A DNA stretch of 64,000 bases from Pseudomonadota bacterium (lineage in GTDB: Bacteria; Pseudomonadota; Gammaproteobacteria; Steroidobacterales; Steroidobacteraceae): assembly GCA_021787615.1 (NCBI GenBank), contig JAJYLP010000002.1, positions 41,716 to 105,715 of the forward strand. Direction: 5' to 3'. Of this stretch, positions 20,906 through 30,477 are shown in pieces. The notes under the pieces were generated by a model. It was not told where the DNA came from, made no database searches, and saw nothing but the letters and a program-made list of their open reading frames with translations. Position 1 is the stretch's first letter. Every line of letters starts with the position of its first letter. The translations under genes and the position numbers were made by a program.

Positions 20906-21697
20906 TCACTGGGGCGGCTGGCGGGGGCGGATGCGCGAGTGGGCGAATCCGGGCGCTTCGCGCGGCTCGGGCCGCAGGCGCCGCTTGAGGATGGCGAGCG
21001 CATCCTCCGGCCGCTCGGCGAATTCGAACAGCTTGAGGTCCTCCCGGTCGATCACGCCGTGGCGTGCGAGCGCCTCGAAGTCGATGATCTCGTTCCAGTA
21101 CTGCGGCCCGTAGAGGATCACCGGAATGTCCCGCGCGAGCTTTCGGGTCTGCGCCAGTGTGAGGATCTCGGTGAGCTCATCGAGCGTGCCGAGCCCGCCG
21201 GGGAAGGCGATGAGCGCGCGCGCCAGGTGCGCAAACCACAGTTTGCGCATGAAGAAGTAGTGGAACTCGAACGTCAGCTCGCTCGAGAGGTAGGGGTTGG
21301 GGTGCTGTTCGTGCGGCAGGCTGATGTTGAGCCCGACCGTCTTGCCGCCGGCCTCCGCGGCGCCGCGGTTGGCCGCTTCCATGATGCCGCCGCCGCCGCC
21401 CGAGCAGATCACGTAGCGATGCGTGTGCTCCGGAAGCGAGGCCGACCAGCGCGTGATCAGGCCGGCGAGCTCGCGCGCGTGCTCATAGTAGCGGCCGAGC
21501 GGCCCCTCGGGGCGCAGCCGGGCGGAGCCGAAGAAGACGATGGTGGCGTGCACGCCGGCGCGCCTGAAGCGCTCGAGCGGCTCGAGATACTCGGCGAGAA
21601 TGCGCAGCGGTCGCGCCGCATCACTCTCGAGGAAGCCGGGCTCCTCGTAGGCGAGCTGCGGGCCTGTCCGGTTCTCGGTTGACGGGTTCTTGTCCAT
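20906..21697 (-). CDS. LOG-family protein (lysine decarboxylase-like Rossmann fold)
   Basis: 263-residue member of the TIGR00730/LOG family, whose characterised members hydrolyse nucleoside 5'-monophosphates such as cytokinin ribotides to base and ribose phosphate. The diagnostic PGGLGTLDE lies near residue 160. CSGGGGGIMEAANRG near 95, with the nucleotide-binding glycines, precedes it. The enzyme has an N-terminal extension of about 60 residues, as in the larger bacterial subgroup. TGATG overlap with the upstream RNB gene means the two are coupled. The real substrate in this organism is unknown. Confidence 0.9.
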   Translation of the reverse strand: MDKNPSTENRTGPQLAYEEPGFLESDAARPLRILAEYLEPLERFRRAGVHATIVFFGSARLRPEGPLGRYYEHARELAGLITRWSASLPEHTHRYVICSGGGGGIMEAANRGAAEAGGKTVGLNISLPHEQHPNPYLSSELTFEFHYFFMRKLWFAHLARALIAFPGGLGTLDELTEILTLAQTRKLARDIPVILYGPQYWNEIIDFEALARHGVIDREDLKLFEFAERPEDALAILKRRLRPEPREAPGFAHSRIRPRQPPQ

Positions 21698-23169
21698 CAG
21701 CGCACTCGCTCGAAGTCGATGAAGCCACGCTCTACGTCGACCCGCACCAGCCGCACGCGCAGCCGGTGGCCGATGTCGGCCCCTTCAACGCCGCGCACCA
21801 GGCGGCCCTCGATCGCCGGGCGCAGGATCCGCACCCAGGTGCCCTTGGCGGCCGCGCCGGTCACGAGCGCCTCGAACGGCTCGCCGATGCGGCCGGCGAG
21901 CAGCAGCGCGGCGGCGGACTTGGCCACCCGCCGCTCCACTTTGGCCGCCTTGTCCTCCTGCTCGGTGCAGTGCTGGGCGAGCGCGGTGAGCACCTCGTAC
22001 GGGTAGGGCGCGGCCGCACCGGCGAGCACCGCCTTGACCAGACGCTGACTGATCAGGTCGGGAAAGCGGCGGTTCGGGGCGCTGGAGTGGGTGTAGTTGC
22101 TCACCGCGAGCCCGAAGTGCCCGGAGGCGCTTTGTCCGGCCGCCTGCGCCAGGTACTCGCCGCGGCCGAGCGACTTGACCACCGCGAGCGAGAGGTCCGC
22201 GAAGCGCTCCGGATCGGCGTCGCGGCGGCGCGCAAGAAATGCGTTCAGCGCGAGCGCATCCGGCACGGAGGGCAGATGCTCTCCGACTTCCTCGGCGAGC
22301 GCGATGATGCGGTCCCAGCGCCGGGGCGTGCGCAGCACCCGCCGCAGCGAGGCGACGCCGTGCCGGTCGAGAAAGCGCGCGACGGCGCCGTTGGCGGCGA
22401 TCATCAAGTCCTCGATCAGCTCCTGCGCGCGGTTCTTGCGGTCGCGCTCCAGGTCGCGAAGCGCATCGCCGTCGAACACCGCGTGGGTCTTGAGTGTCTC
22501 GAGCGTCAGCGCGCCGTGCTCGTGACGCAGGGCGCGCATCGCCTGGGCCGCCGCATCCTGCAGGCGCACCTGGCGCTGCAGGAGCGCATCGCCGAGGGCG
22601 GCGGGCGGGCCGGCCTCGCCCTCGAGCCAGGCGGCCACCGAGGGGTAGGCGAGCTTGGCCTGATTGCGCACCAGGGCCCGATAGAGATCCGAATGCCCGA
22701 CGCGCCCATCGGCCGCAACGGTCAGGTCGGCAACGAGCGCCAGGCGCTCCTGGCGCTCGTTGAGGGAGGTTAGATCGGTCGAGAGCCGCTCGGGCAACAT
22801 GGGAAAGACCCGCGCGGCGGTATAGATCGAGGTCGTGTTGTGGCGCGCGTGGGCATCAATCGGCGTGTCGGCGCCGACGAGCGCATCGACGTCGGCTATT
22901 GCCACCCAGATGCGTGTGCTGCCGCCCTCGAGCGCCGCGCCGGCGCAGATCTGATCGAGATCGCGGGAGTCGTCGTTGTCGATCGAGACCCACGGCAGCT
23001 CGCGCAAGTCGCGAACTTCGGCCCCGGAGGGGGCGCGCGCCGGCGCGCCAAGAGCGGCGGCCTGGCGCATCGCGGCCGGCGGAAACTCAGGCTGCAGGTC
23101 GCGCTCGATCATCGCGATGCGCGCGATATGCCGTAGGATCTGTCGCCCACCGTGCGAGGCCGGATGCAT
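21697..23169 (-). CDS. RNB-domain ribonuclease (short form of RNase II/R)
   Basis: 490-residue 3'-5' exoribonuclease with an RNB catalytic domain. SIDNDDSRDLDQI near residue 63 carries the Mg-binding aspartates, and HNTTSIYTAARVFPMLPERL and YTHSSAPNRRFPDLI are typical RNB segments. Compared with RNase II (about 640) and RNase R (about 810 residues) it lacks the N-terminal cold-shock domains. It keeps only a small S1-like tail, as in the short RNB proteins of Xanthomonas relatives. The start at 23169 is supported by GAGGGG 6-7 nt upstream. Overlaps the LOG gene by the TGATG junction. Confidence 0.9.
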   Translation of the reverse strand: MHPASHGGRQILRHIARIAMIERDLQPEFPPAAMRQAAALGAPARAPSGAEVRDLRELPWVSIDNDDSRDLDQICAGAALEGGSTRIWVAIADVDALVGADTPIDAHARHNTTSIYTAARVFPMLPERLSTDLTSLNERQERLALVADLTVAADGRVGHSDLYRALVRNQAKLAYPSVAAWLEGEAGPPAALGDALLQRQVRLQDAAAQAMRALRHEHGALTLETLKTHAVFDGDALRDLERDRKNRAQELIEDLMIAANGAVARFLDRHGVASLRRVLRTPRRWDRIIALAEEVGEHLPSVPDALALNAFLARRRDADPERFADLSLAVVKSLGRGEYLAQAAGQSASGHFGLAVSNYTHSSAPNRRFPDLISQRLVKAVLAGAAAPYPYEVLTALAQHCTEQEDKAAKVERRVAKSAAALLLAGRIGEPFEALVTGAAAKGTWVRILRPAIEGRLVRGVEGADIGHRLRVRLVRVDVERGFIDFERVR

Positions 23170-23339
23170 CCCGTTCCCCTCAACCGTCGATGTTGGGCAT
23201 CGTAGGCGGCGTGTGCCGGGAGGGTCAATGTGCGCTGCCGAGGCTTTTGGTGGACACTGCGTATTTACAATGAACCTTGCAGACGATGGCATGACAATCT
23301 GAAGCGGCGGCCGGACGGCCGCGCGGTAAGGAGTCGGCA

Positions 23340-25736
23340 ATGATTGAGCAGGGCGAGCCGGCGGTCGGTGAGCCGCTTTCGGGCGAGCAGCTGCGCCGCA
23401 TCGATGCGTACTGGCGGGCCGCCAATTATCTGTGTGTCGGTCAGATCTATCTGCACGAGAACCCGCTGCTGCGCGAGCCGCTCACCGCCGCGCACATCAA
23501 GGCGATGCTGCTCGGGCACTGGGGCACGACGCCGGGACAGAACTTCATCTATGCGCATCTGAACCGGGTGATCCGCGAGCGCGACCTCGACATGATCTAC
23601 CTCTCCGGTCCCGGCCACGGGGGACCGGCGCTCGTCGCCAACACCTACCTCGAGGGCACCTACAGCGAGCTCTATCCGGAGATCGCCCCGGATGAGGCGG
23701 GGCTGAAGCGCCTGTTCAGGCAGTTCTCCTTTCCCGGCGGCATTCCGAGCCACGTCTCACCGGAGTGCCCGGGCTCGATCCACGAGGGCGGGGAGCTCGG
23801 CTACTCCCTGAGCCACGCCTGCGGTGCGGTGCTCGATAACCCCGGGCTGATCGCCGCCTGCGTGGTCGGCGACGGGGAGGCCGAGACCGGGCCGCTCGCC
23901 GGCAGCTGGCACCTGAACAAATTCATCAACCCGGCCGCCGACGGGGCGGTGCTGCCGATTCTGCACCTGAACGGCTACAAGATCGCCAACCCCACGGTGC
24001 TGGCGCGCATCGAGCCGGAGGAGCTCACGCAGCTGCTCAGCGGATGCGGCTGGCGGCCGTACTTCGTCAGCGGCCATGAGCCGATGAGGATGCATCAGCG
24101 GATGGCCGGGACGCTCGATGCGGTGATCGGGGAAATCCTCGCGATCCAGCGCGCTGCGCGCGCCCCGGGTGCGAGCGTGACGCGCCCCCGCTGGCCGATG
24201 ATCGTGCTTGAGAGCCCCAAAGGCTGGACGGGGCCGAAGAGCCTCGACGGCAAGCCCATCGAGGGCACTTTCCGCGCGCACCAGGTGCCGATCCCCGATC
24301 CGGCCGGCAATCCGGCGCATCTCGCCGCGCTCGAGGCTTGGCTGCGCAGCTACCGGCCCGGGGAGCTGTTCGAGGGCGGCCGTCTGCGCCCCGAGCTCGC
24401 CGAGCTCGCTCCGCGCGGTGCGCGGCGCATGGGCGCCAATCCCCATGCCAACGGCGGGCTGCTGCTGCGCGATCTGCACCTGCCGGACTTCCGCGACTAC
24501 GCGCAGGCGGTGAGCGAGCCGGGCGCGGTTCAGGCCTCCGATACCGGCGTGCTCGGGACCTTCCTGCGTGACGTCATCGGCATGAACCCCAGCACCTTCC
24601 GTCTGTTCGGGCCCGATGAGACCATCTCCAACAAGCTGCAGGCCGTGTTCGAGACGAGCAATCGGCAGTGGCAGGGGCGCACGCTGCCGAGCGATGAGTT
24701 TCTCGCACCGAGCGGCCGGGTGCTCGAGATCCTGAGCGAGCATCAATGCGAGGGCTGGCTCGAGGGCTACCTGCTCACCGGGCGGCATGGCCTGTTCAAC
24801 TGCTACGAGGCGTTCATCCACATCATCGACTCGATGTTCAATCAGCACGCCAAGTGGCTGAAGGTCACGGCCGGGATTCCCTGGCGGCGGCGCATCGCCT
24901 CGCTCAACTACCTGCTCACCTCGCACGTGTGGCGGCAGGATCACAATGGATTCACGCATCAGGATCCAGGCTTCATCGATCATGTGGTCAACAAGAAGGC
25001 GGGCATCGTGCGGGTGTATCTGCCGCCGGATGCGAACTGCCTGCTCTCGGTGATGGATCACTGCTTGCGCAGCCGCCACTACGTCAACGTGGTCGTCGCC
25101 GGCAAGCATCCCGCGCCGCAGTGGCTCTCGATCGATGCGGCGGTGGCCCACTGCACCGCCGGCATCGGCATCTGGGAGTGGGCGAGCAACGATGAGGGGT
25201 GTGAGCCGGATCTGGTGATGGCGTGCGCCGGGGACGTGCCGACGCTCGAGACGCTGGCGGCGGTGGCCATGCTGCGCGAGGGGCTGCCGGAGCTGAAGAT
25301 CCGCGTGGTCAACGTGGTGGATCTGATGCGCCTGCAGCCGAGCAGCGAGCATCCCCACGGCCTGAGCGATGCGGATTTCGATTCGCTGTTCACCGCCGAG
25401 AAGCCCGTGATCTTCGCGTTCCACGGTTATCCGTGGCTGATTCATCGCCTCACCTACCGCCGCCGCAACAACGCCGGCATCCACGTGCGCGGCTACAAGG
25501 AGGAGGGCACCATCACCACGCCTTTCGATATGACCGTGCTCAACGAGATGGACCGCTTCCATCTGGTGCAGGATGCCCTCGATCGGCTGCCGCAGCTGCG
25601 CGACCGGGGCGCGTATCTGAAGGAGCGCGCACGCAGGCTGCTGATCGAGCACGCCACGTACATTCGCCGTCACGGCCGCGACATGCCGCTGGTGGCGGAC
25701 TGGAGGTGGCCGGCCGGGCCGGGGCGGCGCGCGTGA
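23340..25736 (+). CDS. xfp: Xylulose-5-phosphate/fructose-6-phosphate phosphoketolase
   Basis: 798-residue thiamine-diphosphate enzyme that splits xylulose 5-P (and often fructose 6-P) with phosphate to acetyl-phosphate plus a triose or tetrose phosphate. Family marks are [18 protein letters not shown], the GPGHGGPA loop, [10 protein letters not shown], the thiamine-binding [16 protein letters not shown], and RLFGPDE. A TAAGGAG lies 6 nt before the ATG, and a TACAAT box upstream (23268-23273) may be the -10. The next gene, 25 nt downstream, is acetate kinase, so the pair turns sugar phosphate into acetate and ATP without passing through pyruvate. Confidence 0.96.
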   Translation: MIEQGEPAVGEPLSGEQLRRIDAYWRAANYLCVGQIYLHENPLLREPLTAAHIKAMLLGHWGTTPGQNFIYAHLNRVIRERDLDMIYLSGPGHGGPALVANTYLEGTYSELYPEIAPDEAGLKRLFRQFSFPGGIPSHVSPECPGSIHEGGELGYSLSHACGAVLDNPGLIAACVVGDGEAETGPLAGSWHLNKFINPAADGAVLPILHLNGYKIANPTVLARIEPEELTQLLSGCGWRPYFVSGHEPMRMHQRMAGTLDAVIGEILAIQRAARAPGASVTRPRWPMIVLESPKGWTGPKSLDGKPIEGTFRAHQVPIPDPAGNPAHLAALEAWLRSYRPGELFEGGRLRPELAELAPRGARRMGANPHANGGLLLRDLHLPDFRDYAQAVSEPGAVQASDTGVLGTFLRDVIGMNPSTFRLFGPDETISNKLQAVFETSNRQWQGRTLPSDEFLAPSGRVLEILSEHQCEGWLEGYLLTGRHGLFNCYEAFIHIIDSMFNQHAKWLKVTAGIPWRRRIASLNYLLTSHVWRQDHNGFTHQDPGFIDHVVNKKAGIVRVYLPPDANCLLSVMDHCLRSRHYVNVVVAGKHPAPQWLSIDAAVAHCTAGIGIWEWASNDEGCEPDLVMACAGDVPTLETLAAVAMLREGLPELKIRVVNVVDLMRLQPSSEHPHGLSDADFDSLFTAEKPVIFAFHGYPWLIHRLTYRRRNNAGIHVRGYKEEGTITTPFDMTVLNEMDRFHLVQDALDRLPQLRDRGAYLKERARRLLIEHATYIRRHGRDMPLVADWRWPAGPGRRA

Positions 25737-25761
25737 GCGGCGGCGCGAGCGGCTGACTCCC

Positions 25762-26886
25762 ATGCTCATCGCCACGATCAACAGCGGTAGCGCATCGATC
25801 AAACTCGCCGCCTTCGAGCTGCCGGACGGCGCCCCGAGCGAGACGGCCCCGCTGCGGCGCGTCGCCGCGGTGCGTCACGAGGGGACTCACCTCGAGCCGG
25901 CCGCTGAGCTTGCCGCCTTCCTCGAGGAGCTGCCGGCGCCGCCGGCGGCGCTCGCGCACCGCGTGGTGCACGGCGCGCAGCGCTACACGCATCCGGTTCG
26001 AATCGATGCGCCGGTGCGCCAGGGCATCGGCGAGCTCGCAGCGCTCGCGCCGCTGCACAATCCGCTCGCGCTGCGCTGGATCGACGCCGCGAGCGCACTC
26101 TGCGGGACGGGGGTCGCGCAGGTGGCGGTTTTCGACACGGCGTTCTTCGCGAGCCTGCCGCGCGTTGCCGCGGAGTACGCTCTGCCGCCCTCGCTCGGTT
26201 GGGACGTTGGGGTGCGCCGCTACGGCTTTCACGGCCTGGCGCACGAGGCGATGTGGCGGCGCTGGTGCGAGCTCAGCCCGGCGCTCGAGCTCGGCGGGCG
26301 GCTGATCAGCCTGCAGCTGGGCGGCGGCTGCTCGGTCACGGCGCTCGAGCGTGGACGGCCGCGCGACACCTCCATGGGTTTCTCACCGCTCGAAGGTCTG
26401 GTGATGGCGAGCCGCTGCGGGGACATCGATGCGGCGGTGGTGCCGTACCTCGCCGGACGGCTCGCCGTGGAGCCGGCGCGGCTCATCGAATCGTTCAATC
26501 ACGAGGCGGGACTGCTCGGCATGGGCGGGCATGGCAATCCGGCCGAGCTCATCGCCGCGGGCGGGGAGCGGGCCGCGCGCGCGCTCGAGCTGTATTGCTA
26601 CCGCATCTGCAAGTACATCGGCGCGTACTTGACGGTGCTCGGCGGTTGCGACGGCATCGTCTTCGGCGGTGGCGTCGGGGAACACGTGCCGGACATCCGT
26701 CGCCGCGTGCTCGCAGGCCTGGGCTGGGCGGGTGTCGAACTCGATGCCGAGGCGAACTCAGCGGCCCTCGGGCGCGAGGGGCGCATCAGCACCGAGGACA
26801 GCGCGATTGCGGTGTGGACGATTTGCGTGCAAGAAGAGCCGCTGCTCGCGCGTGCCGCGGCGCGGGTACTCGGTGCGAACGGCTAA
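25762..26886 (+). CDS. ackA: Acetate kinase
   Basis: 374-residue acetate/propionate kinase, somewhat shorter than the usual 395-405. It makes ATP from acetyl-phosphate, here supplied by the phosphoketolase just upstream. The N-terminus INSGSASIKLA is a variant of LNCGSSSLK, HRVVHG carries a substrate His/Arg, VAVFDTAFFASLP contains the catalytic Asp, and YGFHGLAHE, LGGGCSV and DTSMGFSPLEGL follow. GGVGEHVPDIR near the end binds the nucleotide. No separate phosphotransacetylase lies here, as expected for a phosphoketolase bypass. Its stop overlaps the convergent oxidoreductase stop by 4 nt. Confidence 0.95.
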   Translation: MLIATINSGSASIKLAAFELPDGAPSETAPLRRVAAVRHEGTHLEPAAELAAFLEELPAPPAALAHRVVHGAQRYTHPVRIDAPVRQGIGELAALAPLHNPLALRWIDAASALCGTGVAQVAVFDTAFFASLPRVAAEYALPPSLGWDVGVRRYGFHGLAHEAMWRRWCELSPALELGGRLISLQLGGGCSVTALERGRPRDTSMGFSPLEGLVMASRCGDIDAAVVPYLAGRLAVEPARLIESFNHEAGLLGMGGHGNPAELIAAGGERAARALELYCYRICKYIGAYLTVLGGCDGIVFGGGVGEHVPDIRRRVLAGLGWAGVELDAEANSAALGREGRISTEDSAIAVWTICVQEEPLLARAAARVLGANG

Positions 26887-27536
26887 GTCGCGCGGCCGCG
26901 GGCTCCGGGAGTGAGCGCCGCGAACGCCCACCGGGCGCCCTTGCCCTGATAGAGCGCCTGGTTGATCCACACCATGGCGTACGGCTCGAGGTGGCGCGAC
27001 TGGGACAGCGCTCCGGCATCGAGGGGCTCGAATCCCAAGTCGCGCAGCAGGGCGGCCACCGTCGCTTTCGCATTGGCGTCATTGCCGGCCATGAACATTG
27101 CCGGCGCGACTGCGAATCCCGAGGTGTCGGCCATCACCTCGGCGCCGACTTGATTGAGTGTCTTGACCACGCGCGCCTGCGGCAGCCAGCCCGCGACCGT
27201 CTCACCGGCGGAGCCCGAGAAGCCGCGCTCCAGAGCGAGCACACCGTCGCGCAGCGTCAGCGGGTTCATGCAGTCGATGACGATCTTGCCCGCCATCGGC
27301 CCGAGGGCCTGCACCGCCTCGGCGGCGACAGCCCACGGCAGCGCCAGCACCACCACGGGCGCGGCCTCGGCGGCCTCGCGCGGGTTCTTGGCGAGGGCGC
27401 CGGTCTCGCGGCAAAGGGACTGAACCTTGGGATCCGATGTGTCGCGCACCCCGAGCTGCAGCTTGTGACCGCCGCGTGCCCAACCCCTCGCCAGAGCGCC
27501 GCCGACATGGCCGGCGCCGATGATTGCGATCTGCAT
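26883..27536 (-). CDS. NAD(P)-binding oxidoreductase (F420-dependent NADP reductase-like)
   Basis: 217-residue Rossmann-fold protein. GAGHVGGALARGWA at residue 7 is the dinucleotide-binding loop, VLALPWA and VIDCMNPLT are the next strands, and VVKTLNQVGAEVM is shared with the FNO/Npd family. Proteins of this type are annotated as NADPH-dependent F420 reductase-like, but most proteobacterial members are uncharacterised and probably use NADP alone. AGGGT 5 nt before the ATG supports the start at 27536. Convergent with ackA and about 145 nt downstream of the aldehyde dehydrogenase gene on the same strand. Confidence 0.85.
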   Translation of the reverse strand: MQIAIIGAGHVGGALARGWARGGHKLQLGVRDTSDPKVQSLCRETGALAKNPREAAEAAPVVVLALPWAVAAEAVQALGPMAGKIVIDCMNPLTLRDGVLALERGFSGSAGETVAGWLPQARVVKTLNQVGAEVMADTSGFAVAPAMFMAGNDANAKATVAALLRDLGFEPLDAGALSQSRHLEPYAMVWINQALYQGKGARWAFAALTPGARGRAT

Positions 27537-27681
27537 GGTGACCCTGCGCTGAGGCGCCTGGCGCGCAGTGTAGGAGCGGCGGACAGTCCGCGGCAAGCTC
27601 GCGTGCCGTACCGTGCCGACCGGTGTGTGCGGTTTGCGACGGGGCGGGCGGGCGGCTTGCCGCGCACCGCCCGCCCGGCGC

Positions 27682-29214
27682 TCACAGCTCGAACTGGATG
27701 CCCTGCGCCAGCGGCAGCGCGCCGCTCCAGTTGACCGTGTTGGTCTGGCGGCGCATGTAGGCCTTCCACGCATCCGAGCCGGATTCGCGCCCGCCGCCGG
27801 TGTCCTTCTCGCCGCCGAACGCCCCGCCGATCTCCGCTCCCGAGGTGCCGATGTTGACGTTGGCAATGCCGCAGTCGCTGCCGTTCGCGCCGAGGAATGC
27901 CTCGGCGGCGCGCAGCCGCTCGGTGAACAGCGCCGAGGAGAGCCCGTAGTGGCTGTCGTTCTGCTGGGCGATCGCCGCCTCGAGCGACTCGACCGGGATC
28001 AGATATAGAATCGGCGCGAAGGTCTCGTTCTGCACGATCGGCCAGTCGTTGCGCGCGCGGATCAGCGTCGGCTCGACGAAGTGCCCCGGACGCTCGAGCA
28101 CCTTGCCCCCGGCGAGCAGCACGCCGCCGGCCGCCTGGGCCGCGCTCACCGCGGCTTTGAAGCGCTCGAGCGCCTGCGCATCGATCAGCGGCCCCATGAG
28201 CGTTGCCGGATCGAGCGGATCGCCGATGCGCACCTGGCGGTACGCATGGATGAGGCGCCGCTCGAGATCGGCGGCGATGGCCTGGTGCGCGAACACGCGC
28301 CGCGTGGTGGTGCAGCGCTGCCCGGCGGTGCCGACCGCGCCGAACACGATCGCCGGCACGGCGAGTTCGAGGTTGGCGGACTCATCGACGATGATGGCGT
28401 TGTTGCCGCCGAGCTCGAGCAGGCTCTTGCCGAGACGCGCCGCGACGCGCTGCCCGACCTTGCGTCCGACGGCGGTCGACCCGGTGAACGATACCAGCGC
28501 GACCCGGCGGTCCTCGACGAAGCGCGTGGCGAGCTCGGCGCCCGCGTCGATGAACAGCTGGAACATCGGCGGCAGGCCGTGCTGCGCGAGTACGCGGTTG
28601 GCGAGCTTGTGCACCGCGATGGCCGTGAGCGGAGTCTTCGGCGAGGGCTTCCACACCGACACATTGCCGCAGATCGCCGCGATGAACGCGTTCCAGGACC
28701 AGACCGCCACCGGGAAGTTGAACGCCGAGATGATTCCGACCACCCCAAGCGGGTGCCACTGCTCGGACATGCGGTGGCCGGGGCGCTCCGAATGCATGGT
28801 CAGGCCGTAGAGCATGCGCGACTGGCCGACGGCGAAGTCGGCGATGTCGATCATCTCCTGCACCTCCCCGAGGCCCTCGGCGAGGATCTTGCCGTTCTCG
28901 AGCGACACCAGCGCGCCGAGGTCCGCCTTGGCCGCACGCAGCGCCTCGCCGACGAGGCGCACCGCCTCGCCGCGCTTGGGCGCGGGCACGCTGCGCCACA
29001 GCGCCGCGGTCTCGACGGCCGAGGCCATCACGGCCTCGTAATCGGCGGCATCGGCGGTGCGGACGGTGGCGAGCAGGGCGCCGGTGGAGGGGTTGTGGAC
29101 CGCGAGGGCCGCGCCGCCGCCGCGCCAGCGGTCCGGCCCGCTGCACACGCCGGGGTTTTCTCCGGCGAGCCCGAGCCGCGCGAGCAGCGCTGCGACATCG
29201 ATGGATGCGCTCAT
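27682..29214 (-). CDS. Aldehyde dehydrogenase, ALDH7 type (aminoadipate semialdehyde dehydrogenase)
   Basis: 510-residue NAD(P)-dependent aldehyde dehydrogenase of the ALDH7/antiquitin group, oxidising alpha-aminoadipate semialdehyde (piperideine-6-carboxylate) to aminoadipate in lysine breakdown. [28 protein letters not shown], the catalytic Glu in LELGGNNAI, and the catalytic Cys in [12 protein letters not shown] are all intact; the last motif is characteristic of ALDH7. ETFAPILY lies near residue 390. It starts 3 nt after the saccharopine dehydrogenase-like gene and shares its operon, which supports lysine catabolism as the role. Confidence 0.93.
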   Translation of the reverse strand: MSASIDVAALLARLGLAGENPGVCSGPDRWRGGGAALAVHNPSTGALLATVRTADAADYEAVMASAVETAALWRSVPAPKRGEAVRLVGEALRAAKADLGALVSLENGKILAEGLGEVQEMIDIADFAVGQSRMLYGLTMHSERPGHRMSEQWHPLGVVGIISAFNFPVAVWSWNAFIAAICGNVSVWKPSPKTPLTAIAVHKLANRVLAQHGLPPMFQLFIDAGAELATRFVEDRRVALVSFTGSTAVGRKVGQRVAARLGKSLLELGGNNAIIVDESANLELAVPAIVFGAVGTAGQRCTTTRRVFAHQAIAADLERRLIHAYRQVRIGDPLDPATLMGPLIDAQALERFKAAVSAAQAAGGVLLAGGKVLERPGHFVEPTLIRARNDWPIVQNETFAPILYLIPVESLEAAIAQQNDSHYGLSSALFTERLRAAEAFLGANGSDCGIANVNIGTSGAEIGGAFGGEKDTGGGRESGSDAWKAYMRRQTNTVNWSGALPLAQGIQFEL

Positions 29215-29217
29215 CGC

Positions 29218-30393
29218 TCAGGCCGCCTTGTGGGCGTTGACCGTGCGCTGGCGGCCGGTCCTGCCCGCCACGATGACCTCGCCCGAGACGTCCTTGGTGC
29301 CGCCCGGGGCGTAGTAGCGCCCGAAGCGGTTGGCGAGGATCTCCGGCAGGCGGAACTGCTCCTGGGCGATGAACCCGCAGTAGCGCTCGGGCTGCTCGAG
29401 CACCAGATCCACGACCGCGGTGATGCCGGCGGCGGTGGTGACCTGTATCGCCGACCACAGCCGCCCGCCGATCAGCTGCGGATAGATCTTGTTGACATAG
29501 TTCTCCTCGCGCAGCTGTCCGTCCTGCATGCCCGTGACCGCCACGTACACGATGATGACGTCCTGCAGCGTCTGCGGCACCGCGTTCTCCAGGATCCGCT
29601 TGAGCGTGTCGCGGTCCTGATTGAGCTTCAGATCGTTCATCAGGAGGCGCATCTGCTCACAGTGCCCGGGATAACGGATGGTCTTGTAGTTCATCGACTC
29701 GGCATGGGTGCCGTGGGTCTCGGCGAGCGAGCCGAGGCCCCCTGAGGTGTTGAATGCCTCATAGAGCGTGCCGTCGATTTCGATCTCCTCGAGCCCCTCG
29801 AGGGGGGCGACCTCGACGCTGCGGCCATCGACGATGGCCTGACAGGCGTTGCCGTACTCGTTGATCAGGCCCTCGGTCGACCAGGTGAGGGAGTACTTGA
29901 GCACGTTGTTGGGATGCTGCGGCAGGGCGCCGACGCGCAGCTTCACCGCGCGCAGCGACTGGAAGTGAGTGATGAGCTCGGCCGCGGCGATGCTGATGAA
30001 GCCGGGGGCAAGCCCGCATTGCGGCACGAACGCCTTCGCTGAGCCTTGCGAGATGGCGCGCACCGCGCGCGTCACGGCCACGTCCTCGGTCAGATCGAAG
30101 TAGTGCACGTTGGCGCTGCGCGCGGCCTCGGCCACCGTGGCATTGCAGTGGAAGGGCAGGCTCGAGATCACCGCGTCGACCGGGTGGGCGGCGAGGTGGC
30201 GCTCAAGGGCGTCGCGGCTCTTGGCGTCGAGCCCATGGGCGCTCATGCCTTTCATGCCGTGTGCCTTGACCACGGCTTCGGCGACCGCCCCGTCGACATC
30301 GGCGAGGTCAACCTGGTAGGCGCCCGAGCCGGCGAGGAGTCCGGAGATCAGTGCGCCGATCTTGCCGGCGCCGAGAATCAAAACGCGATGCAT
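29218..30393 (-). CDS. Saccharopine dehydrogenase-family protein
   Basis: 391-residue protein with an N-terminal Rossmann fold (ILGAGKIGALISGLLAGSG) and the saccharopine dehydrogenase C-terminal layout. In the saccharopine route this enzyme type yields glutamate and aminoadipate semialdehyde; the next gene encodes the dehydrogenase for that semialdehyde, so the two are consecutive steps. No lysine-ketoglutarate reductase domain is fused and none is in the window, so the source of saccharopine is unclear. The ATG at 30393 has GAGGG 5 nt upstream. The long in-frame extension upstream overlaps the aroG-type gene on the other strand and is a shadow. Confidence 0.88.
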   Translation of the reverse strand: MHRVLILGAGKIGALISGLLAGSGAYQVDLADVDGAVAEAVVKAHGMKGMSAHGLDAKSRDALERHLAAHPVDAVISSLPFHCNATVAEAARSANVHYFDLTEDVAVTRAVRAISQGSAKAFVPQCGLAPGFISIAAAELITHFQSLRAVKLRVGALPQHPNNVLKYSLTWSTEGLINEYGNACQAIVDGRSVEVAPLEGLEEIEIDGTLYEAFNTSGGLGSLAETHGTHAESMNYKTIRYPGHCEQMRLLMNDLKLNQDRDTLKRILENAVPQTLQDVIIVYVAVTGMQDGQLREENYVNKIYPQLIGGRLWSAIQVTTAAGITAVVDLVLEQPERYCGFIAQEQFRLPEILANRFGRYYAPGGTKDVSGEVIVAGRTGRQRTVNAHKAA

Positions 30394-30477
30394 GTAGCCC
30401 TCGGATCTAAGAATGAAACCATTAATTCTCCCCCTACGACGCGAGCGGCGCCAGTCCGTGCTAGGATCGAGCGCATC

